From Streptomyces canus 299MFChir4.1 (GTDB taxonomy: Bacteria > Actinomycetota > Actinomycetes > Streptomycetales > Streptomycetaceae), in NCBI RefSeq assembly GCF_000383615.1, contig NZ_KB911583.1, forward strand, positions 781,462 to 845,461: a stretch of 64,000 bases of DNA, read 5' to 3'. The position numbers were made by a program, and so were the translations under genes. Within the stretch, counting starts at the first letter, position 1. Each line of letters begins with the position of its first letter. Of this stretch, positions 24,182-34,851 are shown in pieces. The notes under the pieces were generated by a model that saw only the letters and a program-made list of their open reading frames with translations, was not told the origin of the DNA and searched no databases.

Positions 24182-25534
24182 ATGGACGTTCACGACACGG
24201 CCGCCGCCGGTGCGGCCAGATGCCCCATGTACGACGACTCCTTCGCGGCCGACCCGCAGAAGGTCTACGACTACCTCCGGGCGCACGGCCCGGCCGGCCC
24301 GGTCGAACTGGCCCCCGGTGTGGACGCCAACCTGGTCGTCGACCACGAGACGGCCCTGCGCGTGCTGCAGAACCCCAACCTGTTCGCGCGCGACGGCCGC
24401 CGCTGGACCGCCCTCAACGACGGCCGGGTCCCCCTCGACAGCCCCGTCCTGCCGATGATGGCCTACCGGCCCAACTGCCTGTTCACCGACGGCGCCCAGC
24501 ACCTCAGGCTGCGCAAGGCGGTCACCGAGAGCCTCGACCGCCTCAACGTCACCCGCATCCGCCGCGACGTCGAGCCGATCGCCGCCTACCTCATCGACCA
24601 GTTCAGCGAGCGGGGCCGGGCGGACCTGATCAACGACTACGCCAAGCTGCTGCCGCTGCTGATGATCAACAAGCTCTTCGGCTGCCCCGCTGCCATCGGC
24701 GACCGGGTCACCAGCGCGATGGCCGACATGTTCGACGGCAAGGACGCGCTGAAAGCCAGCGACGAACTCACCGCCTGCTTCATGGAGCTGGTCTCCCTCA
24801 AGCGCCGCGAACCCGGCGACGACATCACCTCCTGGCTCGTCCAGCACTCCGCCGGCCTCAGCGACGAGGAGCTCAAGGACCAGCTGGTGATGCTGATCGG
24901 CGCCGGCGTGGAGCCCGAGCGCAACCTCATCGCCAACGCCCTGCTCCTGCTCCTGGACCGGGACGGCGAGGACGGGCCGAGCATGCAGATCGAGGACGCC
25001 CTCGACCACGTCCTGCTCAACAACCCGCCCATCGCCAACTACGCGACGCACTTCCCGCTCCAGGACGTCGACCTCGGCGGAGTGGTGGTTCAGGCGAACT
25101 CCCCCCTGGTCATCAGCTTCGCCGGAGCCAACAGCGACCCCGCGCTCGCCTCCTCGGGCCAGGCCCACAGCCGTGGCGCCCACCTCGCCTGGGGTGCGGG
25201 ACCGCACGCCTGCCCGGCCAAGAGCCCGGCCCAGGTGATCGCGGTCACGGCCATCGAGCTGATCCTCAACGCGCTGCCCGACCTGCTCCTGAGCGTCCCG
25301 GCCCAGGAACTGCAGTGGCGTCCCGGCCCGTTCCACCGCGCCCTGGCCACCCTTCCCGTGCAGTTCAGCCCCACCCCGGCCACCCGGATGGCCTCGGCGT
25401 ACGGCGTGCCCACCGCGGCCCGCCCGACCGTCGTCCAGCAGCCCCAGCAGGCGGCGCGCGTCTCCGCAACCGCCGCCCAGAAGCCGGCCAAGAAGGGCTT
25501 CTGGAGCAGCTTCCTCGAGATCTTCCGTGTGTGA
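24182..25534 (+). CDS. cvnE: Conservon CvnE: cytochrome P450 lacking ExxR
   Basis: 450-residue P450-fold protein. The heme-ligand region is WGAGPHACPAKSP (Cys344), in reasonable agreement with FGxGxHxCxG. The K-helix, normally ExxR, reads DALDHVLLNNPP (residues 272-283), so Glu and Arg are Asp and Leu. The I-helix reads GAGVEPERN instead of AGxxT, without the conserved Thr. This fits the conservon-associated CYP157 type, where a changed ExxR motif has been reported. A 50-residue C-terminal tail ends KKGFWSSFLEIFRV, amphipathic and possibly membrane-binding. It lies 52 bp after cvnD. Monooxygenase activity cannot be assumed; it may be a sensor or ligand-binding partner. Confidence 0.88.
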   Translation: MDVHDTAAAGAARCPMYDDSFAADPQKVYDYLRAHGPAGPVELAPGVDANLVVDHETALRVLQNPNLFARDGRRWTALNDGRVPLDSPVLPMMAYRPNCLFTDGAQHLRLRKAVTESLDRLNVTRIRRDVEPIAAYLIDQFSERGRADLINDYAKLLPLLMINKLFGCPAAIGDRVTSAMADMFDGKDALKASDELTACFMELVSLKRREPGDDITSWLVQHSAGLSDEELKDQLVMLIGAGVEPERNLIANALLLLLDRDGEDGPSMQIEDALDHVLLNNPPIANYATHFPLQDVDLGGVVVQANSPLVISFAGANSDPALASSGQAHSRGAHLAWGAGPHACPAKSPAQVIAVTAIELILNALPDLLLSVPAQELQWRPGPFHRALATLPVQFSPTPATRMASAYGVPTAARPTVVQQPQQAARVSATAAQKPAKKGFWSSFLEIFRV

Positions 25535-25705
25535 CGGCTTAGCACCGGCCGGCCGGTGCCGGAGAGCGGACTGACGGCTTCACGAGTCCCCTCTCCGGCA
25601 CCTGCGTTCGTTCGGGGGACAGTTCGCCGCGCACGCGCCCGAAAGGCCCGTCTCCGGGCAGAATCGACTCCCGTACAGCACAGCGCGCAGTACGAGGAGC
25701 GGCGT

Positions 25706-27373
25706 ATGGAGTACTACGACCTCGGCGCCCACGGCCGACCCGTCACCACCGACTCCGCCGAGGCCCAACTCTGGTTCGACCGCGGCCTGGTGTGGACGTA
25801 CGCCTTTCATCACGAGGAGGCCGTGGCCTGCTTCGAGAAGGCCGCCGCCGCCGACCCGGACTGTGCGATGGCCCACTGGGGCATCGCCTACGCGCTGGGC
25901 CCCAACTACAACAAGCCCTGGGAGTTCTTCGACGACCGGGACCTGGCCCGGACCGTGCGACGCACCCATACGGCCGTCGAGACGGCGAACGCGAAGGCGG
26001 CCCTCCGGGCCACCGACGTGGAGCGGGCCCTGATCGGCGCCCTGCGCTCCCGCTACCCGCAGGCGAAGCCCGCCGAGGACTGCGCGGTGTGGAACGTGCC
26101 GTACGCCCACAGCATGCGCGCCGTCCACGAACTCGCCCCGGACGACGCGGACGTGGCCGCCCTGTACGCGGACGCGCTGATGAACCTCACGCCCTGGCAG
26201 CTGTGGGACCTGCGCACCGGCGAGCCCGCCGCGGGCGCCCGCACCCACGAGGCCCGAGCCGTGCTGGAACGGTCACTGGCGGGCACCACCGGCCGTACCC
26301 ACCCGGGTGTCCTGCACCTGTACGTCCACCTCATGGAGATGTCGCCCACACCCGAAGTGGCCCTGCCCGTCGCGGACCGGCTGCGCGGCCTGGTGCCCGA
26401 CGCCGGGCATCTCCTGCACATGCCCTCGCACCTGGAGGTGCTGTGCGGCGACTACCGGCGGGTCGTGGCGGACAACAGCGCCGCGATCGCCGCCGACGAG
26501 AAGGCCCTTGCCCGGGCCGGAGCGATGAACTTCTACACGCTCTACCGCTCGCACAACCACCACTTCAAGATCTACGGCGCGATGTTCCTGGGCCAGTCGG
26601 AGACGGCCCTGGAGGCCGCCGCGCAGCTGGAGGAGTCGATCCCTGAGGACCTGCTGCGGGTCGAGAGCCCGCCCATGGCCGACTGGCTGGAGGCCTTCCT
26701 CGCGATGCGCGTCCACGTCCTGATCCGCTTCGGCCGCTGGACCGAGATCCTGGACCTCCCGTTGCCCACCGACCCACGCCTGTACTGCGTGACGACCTCG
26801 ATGCTCCACTACGCCCGCGGCGTCGCCTGCTCCGCCCTCGGCCGCATCACCGAGGCCGAACGCGAGCGCGCGCTGTTCCACGAGGCGGTCGCCCAGGTCC
26901 CCGAGACCCGGATGCTCTTCAACAACACGTGCGCCGACGTCCTGGCGATCGCCTCCGCGATGCTGGACGGCGAACTCGCCTACCGTAAGGGAGAGTTCGA
27001 CACCGCCTTCGCGGCGCTGGAACGGTCGATCGAACTGGATGACAACCTCCCCTACGACGAGCCCTGGGGCTGGATGCAGCCGACCCGCCACGCCTACGGC
27101 GCCCTCCTGCTCGAACAGGGCCGTATCGCCGAGGCCGAGGCCGTCTACCGCGCCGACCTCGGACTTGACGACGCCCTCCCGCGTCCGCTCCAGCACCCGG
27201 GCAACGTATGGGCGCTGCACGGCCTCCACGAGTGCCTGATCCGCGGGAGGAAGGAAGGGGAGGCGCGGATCGTCGCCCAGCAACTGCGGATCGCCCTCGC
27301 GCTGGCCGACGTACCGGTCGAGGCGTCCTGCTTCTGCCGGCTGGACACCGGCGCGCCGGACTGCTGCGGATAG
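25706..27373 (+). CDS. Tetratricopeptide-repeat protein
   Basis: 555 residues of TPR-like helical pairs. The first repeat is AQLWFDRGLVWTYAFHHEEAVACFEKAAAADPDCAMAHWGIAYALG (given in part), and later ones lie near 280, 385 and 460-520 (AYGALLLEQGRIAEAEAVYRAD). His-rich segments (LHLYVHLMEM, LLHMPSHLEVLCGDY, RSHNHHFKIYGAM) recall metal-binding TPR proteins. The last 17 residues contain five cysteines (CFCR...DCC). ATG at 25706 with GAGGAG RBS; a longer frame upstream lacks one. Function unknown. Confidence 0.82.
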   Translation: MEYYDLGAHGRPVTTDSAEAQLWFDRGLVWTYAFHHEEAVACFEKAAAADPDCAMAHWGIAYALGPNYNKPWEFFDDRDLARTVRRTHTAVETANAKAALRATDVERALIGALRSRYPQAKPAEDCAVWNVPYAHSMRAVHELAPDDADVAALYADALMNLTPWQLWDLRTGEPAAGARTHEARAVLERSLAGTTGRTHPGVLHLYVHLMEMSPTPEVALPVADRLRGLVPDAGHLLHMPSHLEVLCGDYRRVVADNSAAIAADEKALARAGAMNFYTLYRSHNHHFKIYGAMFLGQSETALEAAAQLEESIPEDLLRVESPPMADWLEAFLAMRVHVLIRFGRWTEILDLPLPTDPRLYCVTTSMLHYARGVACSALGRITEAERERALFHEAVAQVPETRMLFNNTCADVLAIASAMLDGELAYRKGEFDTAFAALERSIELDDNLPYDEPWGWMQPTRHAYGALLLEQGRIAEAEAVYRADLGLDDALPRPLQHPGNVWALHGLHECLIRGRKEGEARIVAQQLRIALALADVPVEASCFCRLDTGAPDCCG

Positions 27374-27408
27374 GCTTCGTCAACCGGCCTACGGCAGCAG
27401 GGAGTCGC

Positions 27409-28389
27409 ATGCGGACCACGGGCGCATTCATCGCGGACGCCTATGAACTCGGCCCGGGAACCTGGACGATGACGCCCGTCGCCCGCGGCGCCCTGGGACA
27501 GATCTGGAAACTGTCCGGCAACGGCACCGCGTGGGCGGTGAAGGAGCTGCTCTTCGAGAAGGACGAGCCGGACGTCGGCGCCGAGGCCGCACTGCGCGAC
27601 GCGGCGGAGACGCTGGGCGTCTCCGCGCCCCGTCTCCTGCCCGACCGCACCGGCGCCCATGTCGTACGGCTCCCCGAGGGCTCCTGGGCGAAGCTGTACG
27701 ACTGGGTCGACGGCACCCCGGTCGCCCCGTCGGACCCGTCGGACCCGGAGATCCTGAGCTGGTGCGGTCGTACGCTCGCCCTCCTGCACAAGGCGGGCCA
27801 GGGTGCGAGCGGGACTCCGAGCGGCTGGTACGAACGGTGCAACCCGCAGTCCGACTGGGCCGAACTGCTCGGCAAGGTGGAGCGGGCCGGTCTGCCCTGG
27901 GCAGCGGAACTGGGCCGGTTCGTGGCCTCGACGGCCGTAGAGCTGGCCCTGCATGTCTCGCCGTCGTCTCCCGGTGACGTGGTGACCTCCCACCTCGACA
28001 TGCGTCCGCAGAACGTCCTGGTCGGCCCGGACGGACCGGTCCTGCTGGACTGGGACAACGCCGGGCCCGTCTCGGCCGAGCGTGAACTGGCCCGTGCTGT
28101 CCACGTATGGTCGGGCGGCAACCGCTTCGACGCCGATGCGGCACGGCGCCTGGTGCGTGCCTACCGGGACGCCGGGGGCCGCGCGGCCGTCAAGAGCGTG
28201 GACGCCTTCTCGATGCTCATCGCGACCGACCTCAACTACGTCTACGTACAGGCCGAATGCGCGGTCGATCCGACGGTGACCGCCGAGCAGCGCGCGTTCG
28301 GGAGCCGTGAGGCCGTGGCCAAGCTTCGCGGCCTGCCCGACCTGACCGCCGTCTCCCGGCTGACGGAGGCGCTGACGGACGAGTGGTGA
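27409..28389 (+). CDS. Aminoglycoside phosphotransferase (APH)-fold kinase
   Basis: 326 residues of the APH/choline-kinase fold: WAVKELLF with the ATP-binding Lys, the Brenner motif SHLDMRPQNVLV (catalytic Asp and Asn) and metal-binding LLDWDNAG. No phosphate-loop residues specific for aminoglycosides can be recognised; proteins like this phosphorylate diverse small molecules. ATG 27409 follows CAGGGAG. It starts 35 bp after the TPR gene on the same strand and may be co-transcribed with it. Confidence 0.85.
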   Translation: MRTTGAFIADAYELGPGTWTMTPVARGALGQIWKLSGNGTAWAVKELLFEKDEPDVGAEAALRDAAETLGVSAPRLLPDRTGAHVVRLPEGSWAKLYDWVDGTPVAPSDPSDPEILSWCGRTLALLHKAGQGASGTPSGWYERCNPQSDWAELLGKVERAGLPWAAELGRFVASTAVELALHVSPSSPGDVVTSHLDMRPQNVLVGPDGPVLLDWDNAGPVSAERELARAVHVWSGGNRFDADAARRLVRAYRDAGGRAAVKSVDAFSMLIATDLNYVYVQAECAVDPTVTAEQRAFGSREAVAKLRGLPDLTAVSRLTEALTDEW

Positions 28390-28427
28390 TCTGCGAGCCT
28401 CGCCGACCTGGCACTAATGTCCTCGGC

Positions 28428-28856
28428 ATGAGCGAAAACTCCGCGCGGTCCGTCACCGTCGAGCGCACCAGCACCGGCCACTTCGTCGCCACCAACACCC
28501 GCGGCGGCACGATCAGCTTCGGCACCGGCTCCGACAGCGAGTTCACCCCGGTCGAACTGCTCCTCGCCGCGCTCGGCGGCTGCACGGCGGTGGACGTCGA
28601 CCTCGCCACCACCCGCCACGCCGAACCCGACTCCTTCTCCGTCCAGGTGAGCGGCAACAAGGTCAACGACGAACTCGGCAACCGGCTGACCGACCTCGCC
28701 GTCACCTTCACCGTCACCTTCCCGGACGGCGAGGGCGCGGACCGGGCCCGCACGATCCTGCCCCGGGCGGTGAAGACCTCCCACGACCGCCTGTGCACGG
28801 TCAGCCGCACGGTCGAGATCGGCACGCCGGTCACCGCGACCGTCGAGGACGCCTGA
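28428..28856 (+). CDS. OsmC-family peroxiredoxin-like protein
   Basis: 142 residues with both catalytic cysteines of the OsmC/Ohr fold: Cys52 in LGGCTAVDVD and Cys122 in SHDRLCTVSRTV, plus EFTPVELLLAALGG. These proteins reduce hydroperoxides. The exact type (OsmC, Ohr or YhfA-like) is not decided by sequence reading, although the C-terminal Cys context resembles the OsmC/YhfA branch. ATG at 28428 is 38 bp after the APH-fold gene. Confidence 0.9.
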   Translation: MSENSARSVTVERTSTGHFVATNTRGGTISFGTGSDSEFTPVELLLAALGGCTAVDVDLATTRHAEPDSFSVQVSGNKVNDELGNRLTDLAVTFTVTFPDGEGADRARTILPRAVKTSHDRLCTVSRTVEIGTPVTATVEDA

Positions 28857-28876
28857 CCGCCGCGTTGCCTGTCCCC

Positions 28877-29833
28877 GTGTCAGACTCCCGCCTTCGCCGT
28901 GTCGCCGTTCTCGTCCTCGAAGGCGCGAAACCCCTGGACGTCGGCATCCCCGCGCAGGTGTTCACCACGCGCGCGAGCATGCCGTACGAGGTACGGCTGT
29001 GCGGCGCGGCCCCGGGGCTCGTGAGCGGTGGGGACGGGCTGTCGTACCACGTCGCCCACGGTCTGGAGGCGCTCGCCTGGGCGGATCTCGTCTTCATCCC
29101 GGGCTACCGGTTCCCGGACCGGGAGGATCCGCCGCCATCCGTCGTCGAGGGGCTGGTCGCCGCCCACAGCAGGGGCGCGCGGCTGGCCGCCATCTCGACG
29201 GGCGCCTTCGCGCTGGCCGCGACCGGTCTGCTCGACGGCCGGCGCGCCACGACCCACTGGCACTACACGAGGGCACTCGCGGCGAAGCATCCCCTCGTCC
29301 GGGTCGACGAGAACGTGCTGTTCGTGGACGAGGGCAGCGTGCTGACCTCGGCCGGCGCCGCCTCCGGCATCGACCTGTGCCTGCATGTCCTGCGCGGCGA
29401 CCTCGGCGTGGCCGCGTCCAACCACGCGGCCCGGCGCCTGGTCGCGGCCCCCTACCGCAGTGGCGGTCAGGCGCAGTACGTGCCGCGCAGCGTGCCCGAG
29501 CCCCTCGGCGAGCGCTTCGCAGCCACCCGGGAGTGGGCCCTGCACCGCCTGGACGAACCCCTCACCCTCGACCTCCTCGCGCGGCAGGCCGCGGTCTCGC
29601 CGCGCACGTTCTCCCGACGCTTCGTCGAGGAGACCGGATACACGCCGATGCAGTGGGTGATGCGCGCCCGCATCGACATGGCCCGCGAGCTGCTGGAGCG
29701 TTCCGAGCGGAGCGTCGAGCAGATCGCCACCGACGTAGGGCTCGGGACGGGCGCGAATCTGCGGACGCACTTCCAGCGGATCCTGGGGACGACGCCGAGC
29801 GAGTACCGGCGCACCTTCACCCGGGGCGAGTAG
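28877..29833 (+). CDS. GlxA-type AraC-family regulator with DJ-1/PfpI domain
   Basis: About 318 residues. The N-terminal DJ-1/PfpI-like domain (about 1-180) has RVAVLVLEGAKPLDVGIPAQVF and AISTGAFALAATGLLDGRRATTHW; the usual nucleophilic Cys of the elbow is Thr here (STGAF), so it is a ligand-sensing rather than catalytic domain. The C-terminal double HTH (about 215-315) has LARQAAVSPRTFSRRFVEETG and QIATDVGLGTGANLRTHFQR. GTG at 28877 (or TTG 28865) is chosen because translation upstream lies in the OsmC gene in another frame. Its target is not apparent. Confidence 0.86.
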   Translation: MSDSRLRRVAVLVLEGAKPLDVGIPAQVFTTRASMPYEVRLCGAAPGLVSGGDGLSYHVAHGLEALAWADLVFIPGYRFPDREDPPPSVVEGLVAAHSRGARLAAISTGAFALAATGLLDGRRATTHWHYTRALAAKHPLVRVDENVLFVDEGSVLTSAGAASGIDLCLHVLRGDLGVAASNHAARRLVAAPYRSGGQAQYVPRSVPEPLGERFAATREWALHRLDEPLTLDLLARQAAVSPRTFSRRFVEETGYTPMQWVMRARIDMARELLERSERSVEQIATDVGLGTGANLRTHFQRILGTTPSEYRRTFTRGE

Positions 29834-29962
29834 TCCCTCCCTTCGGCCAGGTGGGTACCTGTGCCGATCTTGGCGCGATCCTTTTGAACCATGGCGATCG
29901 CGCCACTGTCAGCGGGGGCGGCCGCGCGCGAGCCTGGTGGGCATAGGGAAGGGACACCATTC

Positions 29963-30961
29963 ATGACTCGCATCGCCATCAACGGATTCGGCCGTATCGG
30001 ACGCAATGTGCTGCGCGCGCTCCTCGAACGCGACAGCGCGCTGGAGGTCGTCGCCGTCAACGACCTCACCGAGCCCGCCACGCTCGCCAGGCTGCTCGCC
30101 TACGACAGCACGGCCGGCCGCCTCGGCCGTCCGGTGACCGTCGACGGGAACACCCTGGTCGTCGACGGCCGTCGCATCACCGTGCTCGCCGAGCGCGAAC
30201 CGGCGCAGCTTCCCTGGGCCGAACTCGGCGTCGACATCGTGCTGGAGGCCACGGGGCGGTTCACCTCGGCCAAGGCCGCCCGCGCCCACCTCGACGCGGG
30301 CGCGAAGAAGGTCCTCGTCAGCGCACCCTCGGACGGCGCCGACGTCACGCTCGCGTACGGGGTCAACACCGACGCCTACGACCCGGACCTGCACACGATC
30401 GTCTCCAACGCCTCGTGCACGACCAACGCGCTCGCGCCCCTCGCCTCGGTGCTCGACGAGCTCGCGGGCATCGAGCACGGCTTCATGACGACCGTGCACG
30501 CCTACACGCAGGAGCAGAACCTCCAGGACGGCCCGCACCGCGACGCCCGTCGCGCCCGCGCCGCCGGCGTCAACATCGTGCCCACCACGACCGGCGCCGC
30601 CAAGGCGATCGGCCACGTGCTGCCCAACCTGGACGGCAAGCTGTCCGGCGACTCGATCCGCGTCCCGGTCCCGGTCGGCTCCATCGTCGAGCTGAACACG
30701 ACCGTCTCCCGTGACGTGACCCGCGAGGACGTACTGGCGGCGTACCGCACGGCGGCCGAAGGGCCGCTTGCAGGTGTCCTGGAGTACTCGGAGGACCCGC
30801 TCGTCTCCTCGGACATCACGGGCAATCCCGCCTCGTCGATCTTCGACTCGGCCCTGACCCGCGTGGAGGGCCGCCATGTGAAGGTCGTCGCCTGGTACGA
30901 CAACGAGTGGGGCTTCTCCAACCGCGTGATCGACACGCTGGAGCTCCTGGCCAACGGCTGA
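29963..30961 (+). CDS. gap: Glyceraldehyde-3-phosphate dehydrogenase, type I
   Basis: 332 residues. NAD-binding INGFGRIGRNVLRA, Asp34 in AVNDLTEP (NAD preference), catalytic SNASCTTN with Cys152 and His179 in MTTVHAYTQ, and the C-terminal WYDNEWGFSNRV. It catalyses phosphorylating oxidation of glyceraldehyde 3-phosphate in glycolysis. It stands alone, not beside pgk and tpi, and is therefore probably an additional copy. ATG 29963 with GGGAAGGGA RBS. Confidence 0.95.
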   Translation: MTRIAINGFGRIGRNVLRALLERDSALEVVAVNDLTEPATLARLLAYDSTAGRLGRPVTVDGNTLVVDGRRITVLAEREPAQLPWAELGVDIVLEATGRFTSAKAARAHLDAGAKKVLVSAPSDGADVTLAYGVNTDAYDPDLHTIVSNASCTTNALAPLASVLDELAGIEHGFMTTVHAYTQEQNLQDGPHRDARRARAAGVNIVPTTTGAAKAIGHVLPNLDGKLSGDSIRVPVPVGSIVELNTTVSRDVTREDVLAAYRTAAEGPLAGVLEYSEDPLVSSDITGNPASSIFDSALTRVEGRHVKVVAWYDNEWGFSNRVIDTLELLANG

Positions 30962-30994
30962 GGCTCTCGGCCCCAGCACAGCACGCGTGACCCT

Positions 30995-31039
30995 CTTGAC
31001 CGGTGATGATCCTGACTGACAGGATCATCACCGGTCGAG
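30995..31039 (+). terminator. Strong hairpin terminator after gap
   Basis: A perfect stem of at least 17 bp (30998-31014 with 31020-31036, loop ACTGA) that continues with a G-U and two more pairs. It begins about 35 bp after the GAPDH stop and ends 31 bp before the HAD gene, separating them transcriptionally. Confidence 0.85.
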
Positions 31040-31069
31040 TAGGTGACATCGGTGTGAACGGGAGCCCGT

Positions 31070-31762
31070 ATGGCCGTGATCCGCGACATCGAGGTCGTCG
31101 TCTTCGACGTCCTCGGCACCCTCGTCGACGAACCGGCCGGACTCCGAGCGGGAATCCGCGAAGCGGTGCCCGCCTCCGACGAGGCGCGCGTCGACGAACT
31201 GCTCGCTCTGTGGCAGGGCCACGGAGAGCGGGAGCGGCGCCGCATCGCCCAAGGGGAGCGCGCGTACGTCAACAGCTCGGTTCTCGACGCGGAGGCCGCG
31301 CACCTGGTCGCGGCCCGCGCCGGGTGCACGGATCCTTCGACCGTGGCTCGCTTGGCCATGGCGGGGCAGCGCCTGCCGCCGTGGCACGATTCCGTCGCCG
31401 GTCTCGAACGGCTGTCACGGTGGTTCCCCGTGTTCGGGCTCTCCAACGCCGCACGCACCGTTCTTCCACGACTCAACGCCCATGCCGGACTGCGCTGGCA
31501 CCAGGCCCTGTCCGCAGAGACCGTCCACGCCTACAAACCGGCGCCCGAGGTCTACCGACTCGCCCTCGGCGCCGCCGGATGCGCGCCGGACCGCGTGCTC
31601 ATGGTGGCTGCCCACGCCTGGGACCTGCGCGGAGCCCAGGCGACGGGAATGCGGACCGCCTACGTGCACCGGCCCGTCGGGGAACCGCCTACGAGCCGTG
31701 ACACCTTCGACGGCCGATTCGGTGGCCTGGCCGAACTGGTCACCGCCCTGACGGCGCCCTGA
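31070..31762 (+). CDS. HAD-superfamily hydrolase (haloacid dehalogenase type II-like)
   Basis: 230 residues with HAD motifs: I VVFDVLGTLVD (nucleophile Asp), II FGLSNA, III KPAPEVYRLAL and IV VAAHAWDLRGAQATGM. The AHAWDLRGA motif IV resembles L-2-haloacid dehalogenases, which lack the second motif I Asp (here DVLGT, with Leu), consistent with dehalogenase rather than phosphatase chemistry. ATG 31070 with GGGAG RBS. Confidence 0.85.
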   Translation: MAVIRDIEVVVFDVLGTLVDEPAGLRAGIREAVPASDEARVDELLALWQGHGERERRRIAQGERAYVNSSVLDAEAAHLVAARAGCTDPSTVARLAMAGQRLPPWHDSVAGLERLSRWFPVFGLSNAARTVLPRLNAHAGLRWHQALSAETVHAYKPAPEVYRLALGAAGCAPDRVLMVAAHAWDLRGAQATGMRTAYVHRPVGEPPTSRDTFDGRFGGLAELVTALTAP

Positions 31763-31793
31763 CGGGAGCCACGGTCAGCAGGCAGGTCGTTGT

Positions 31794-31807
31794 CGAGGCC
31801 GGCCTCG
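31794..31807. terminator. Palindrome between convergent HAD and GH10 genes
   Basis: CGAGGCCGGCCTCG is a perfect 14-bp palindrome (5-bp stem with CCGG loop) in the 51-bp space between two converging stops; plausible bidirectional terminator, though weak. Confidence 0.4.
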
Positions 31808-31813
31808 GCGCGA

Positions 31814-34518
<2,705 letters not shown>

Positions 34519-34534
34519 TCCAAATCCAACCCCT

Positions 34535-34550
34535 GTTCGAAATTGCGAAC
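34535..34550. promoter_or_regulatory. Operator copy 1 (leftward GH43-GH10 operon)
   Basis: GTTCGAAATTGCGAAC: 5-bp arms GTTCG/CGAAC around a 6-bp core. It lies between the inferred leftward transcription start (about 34569) and the GH43 ATG, at about +19 to +34. Thirteen of its 16 positions match the copy at 34751-34766. Confidence 0.65.
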
Positions 34551-34575
34551 GTTAGTCGGCCGGGGGACACCCTGG

Positions 34576-34603
34576 ATGGTAGGGGGTGGAGAGCTCCCGT
34601 CAA
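34576..34603 (-). promoter_or_regulatory. Leftward promoter of the GH43-GH10 operon
   Basis: Read on the minus strand: TTGACG (34603-34598), 16-bp spacer, TACCAT (34581-34576). Predicted start about 34569. Matches housekeeping sigma consensus and mirrors the rightward promoter. Confidence 0.6.
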
Positions 34604-34698
34604 TATGTCTCGCATGATTCGTGGATGACACCGAAATGTTTCGGCGTTTGCGAGCCCGGTGGGGCCGTGTTGAGGAGAATTTGGCACGACCGGCGTAG

Positions 34699-34726
34699 TT
34701 GACAACCCCGTCAGCCTCCCTAGTAT
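34699..34726 (+). promoter_or_regulatory. Rightward promoter of the GH27-GH43-CE1 operon
   Basis: TTGACA (34699-34704), 16-bp spacer, TAGTAT (34721-34726). Predicted start about 34733, leaving a leader of about 120 nt before the GTG at 34852. Confidence 0.65.
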
Positions 34727-34750
34727 CCGTGGCGGCGACGTCCGGAAGAA

Positions 34751-34766
34751 GACCGAAATTTCGAAC
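34751..34766. promoter_or_regulatory. Operator copy 2 (rightward GH27 operon)
   Basis: GACCGAAATTTCGAAC with a perfect palindromic core CGAAATTTCG (34754-34763), at about +18 to +33 from the inferred start, the same location relative to its promoter as copy 1. A downstream operator suggests repression by blocking transcription. Confidence 0.65.
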
Positions 34767-34851
34767 GACAGTGAATGTCATGTACCTGCTATGAGTCGAC
34801 AGGCGTACTCCAGTCATCCACTGTCTGGCGTCGCCCTGAAAGGAGCCCACC

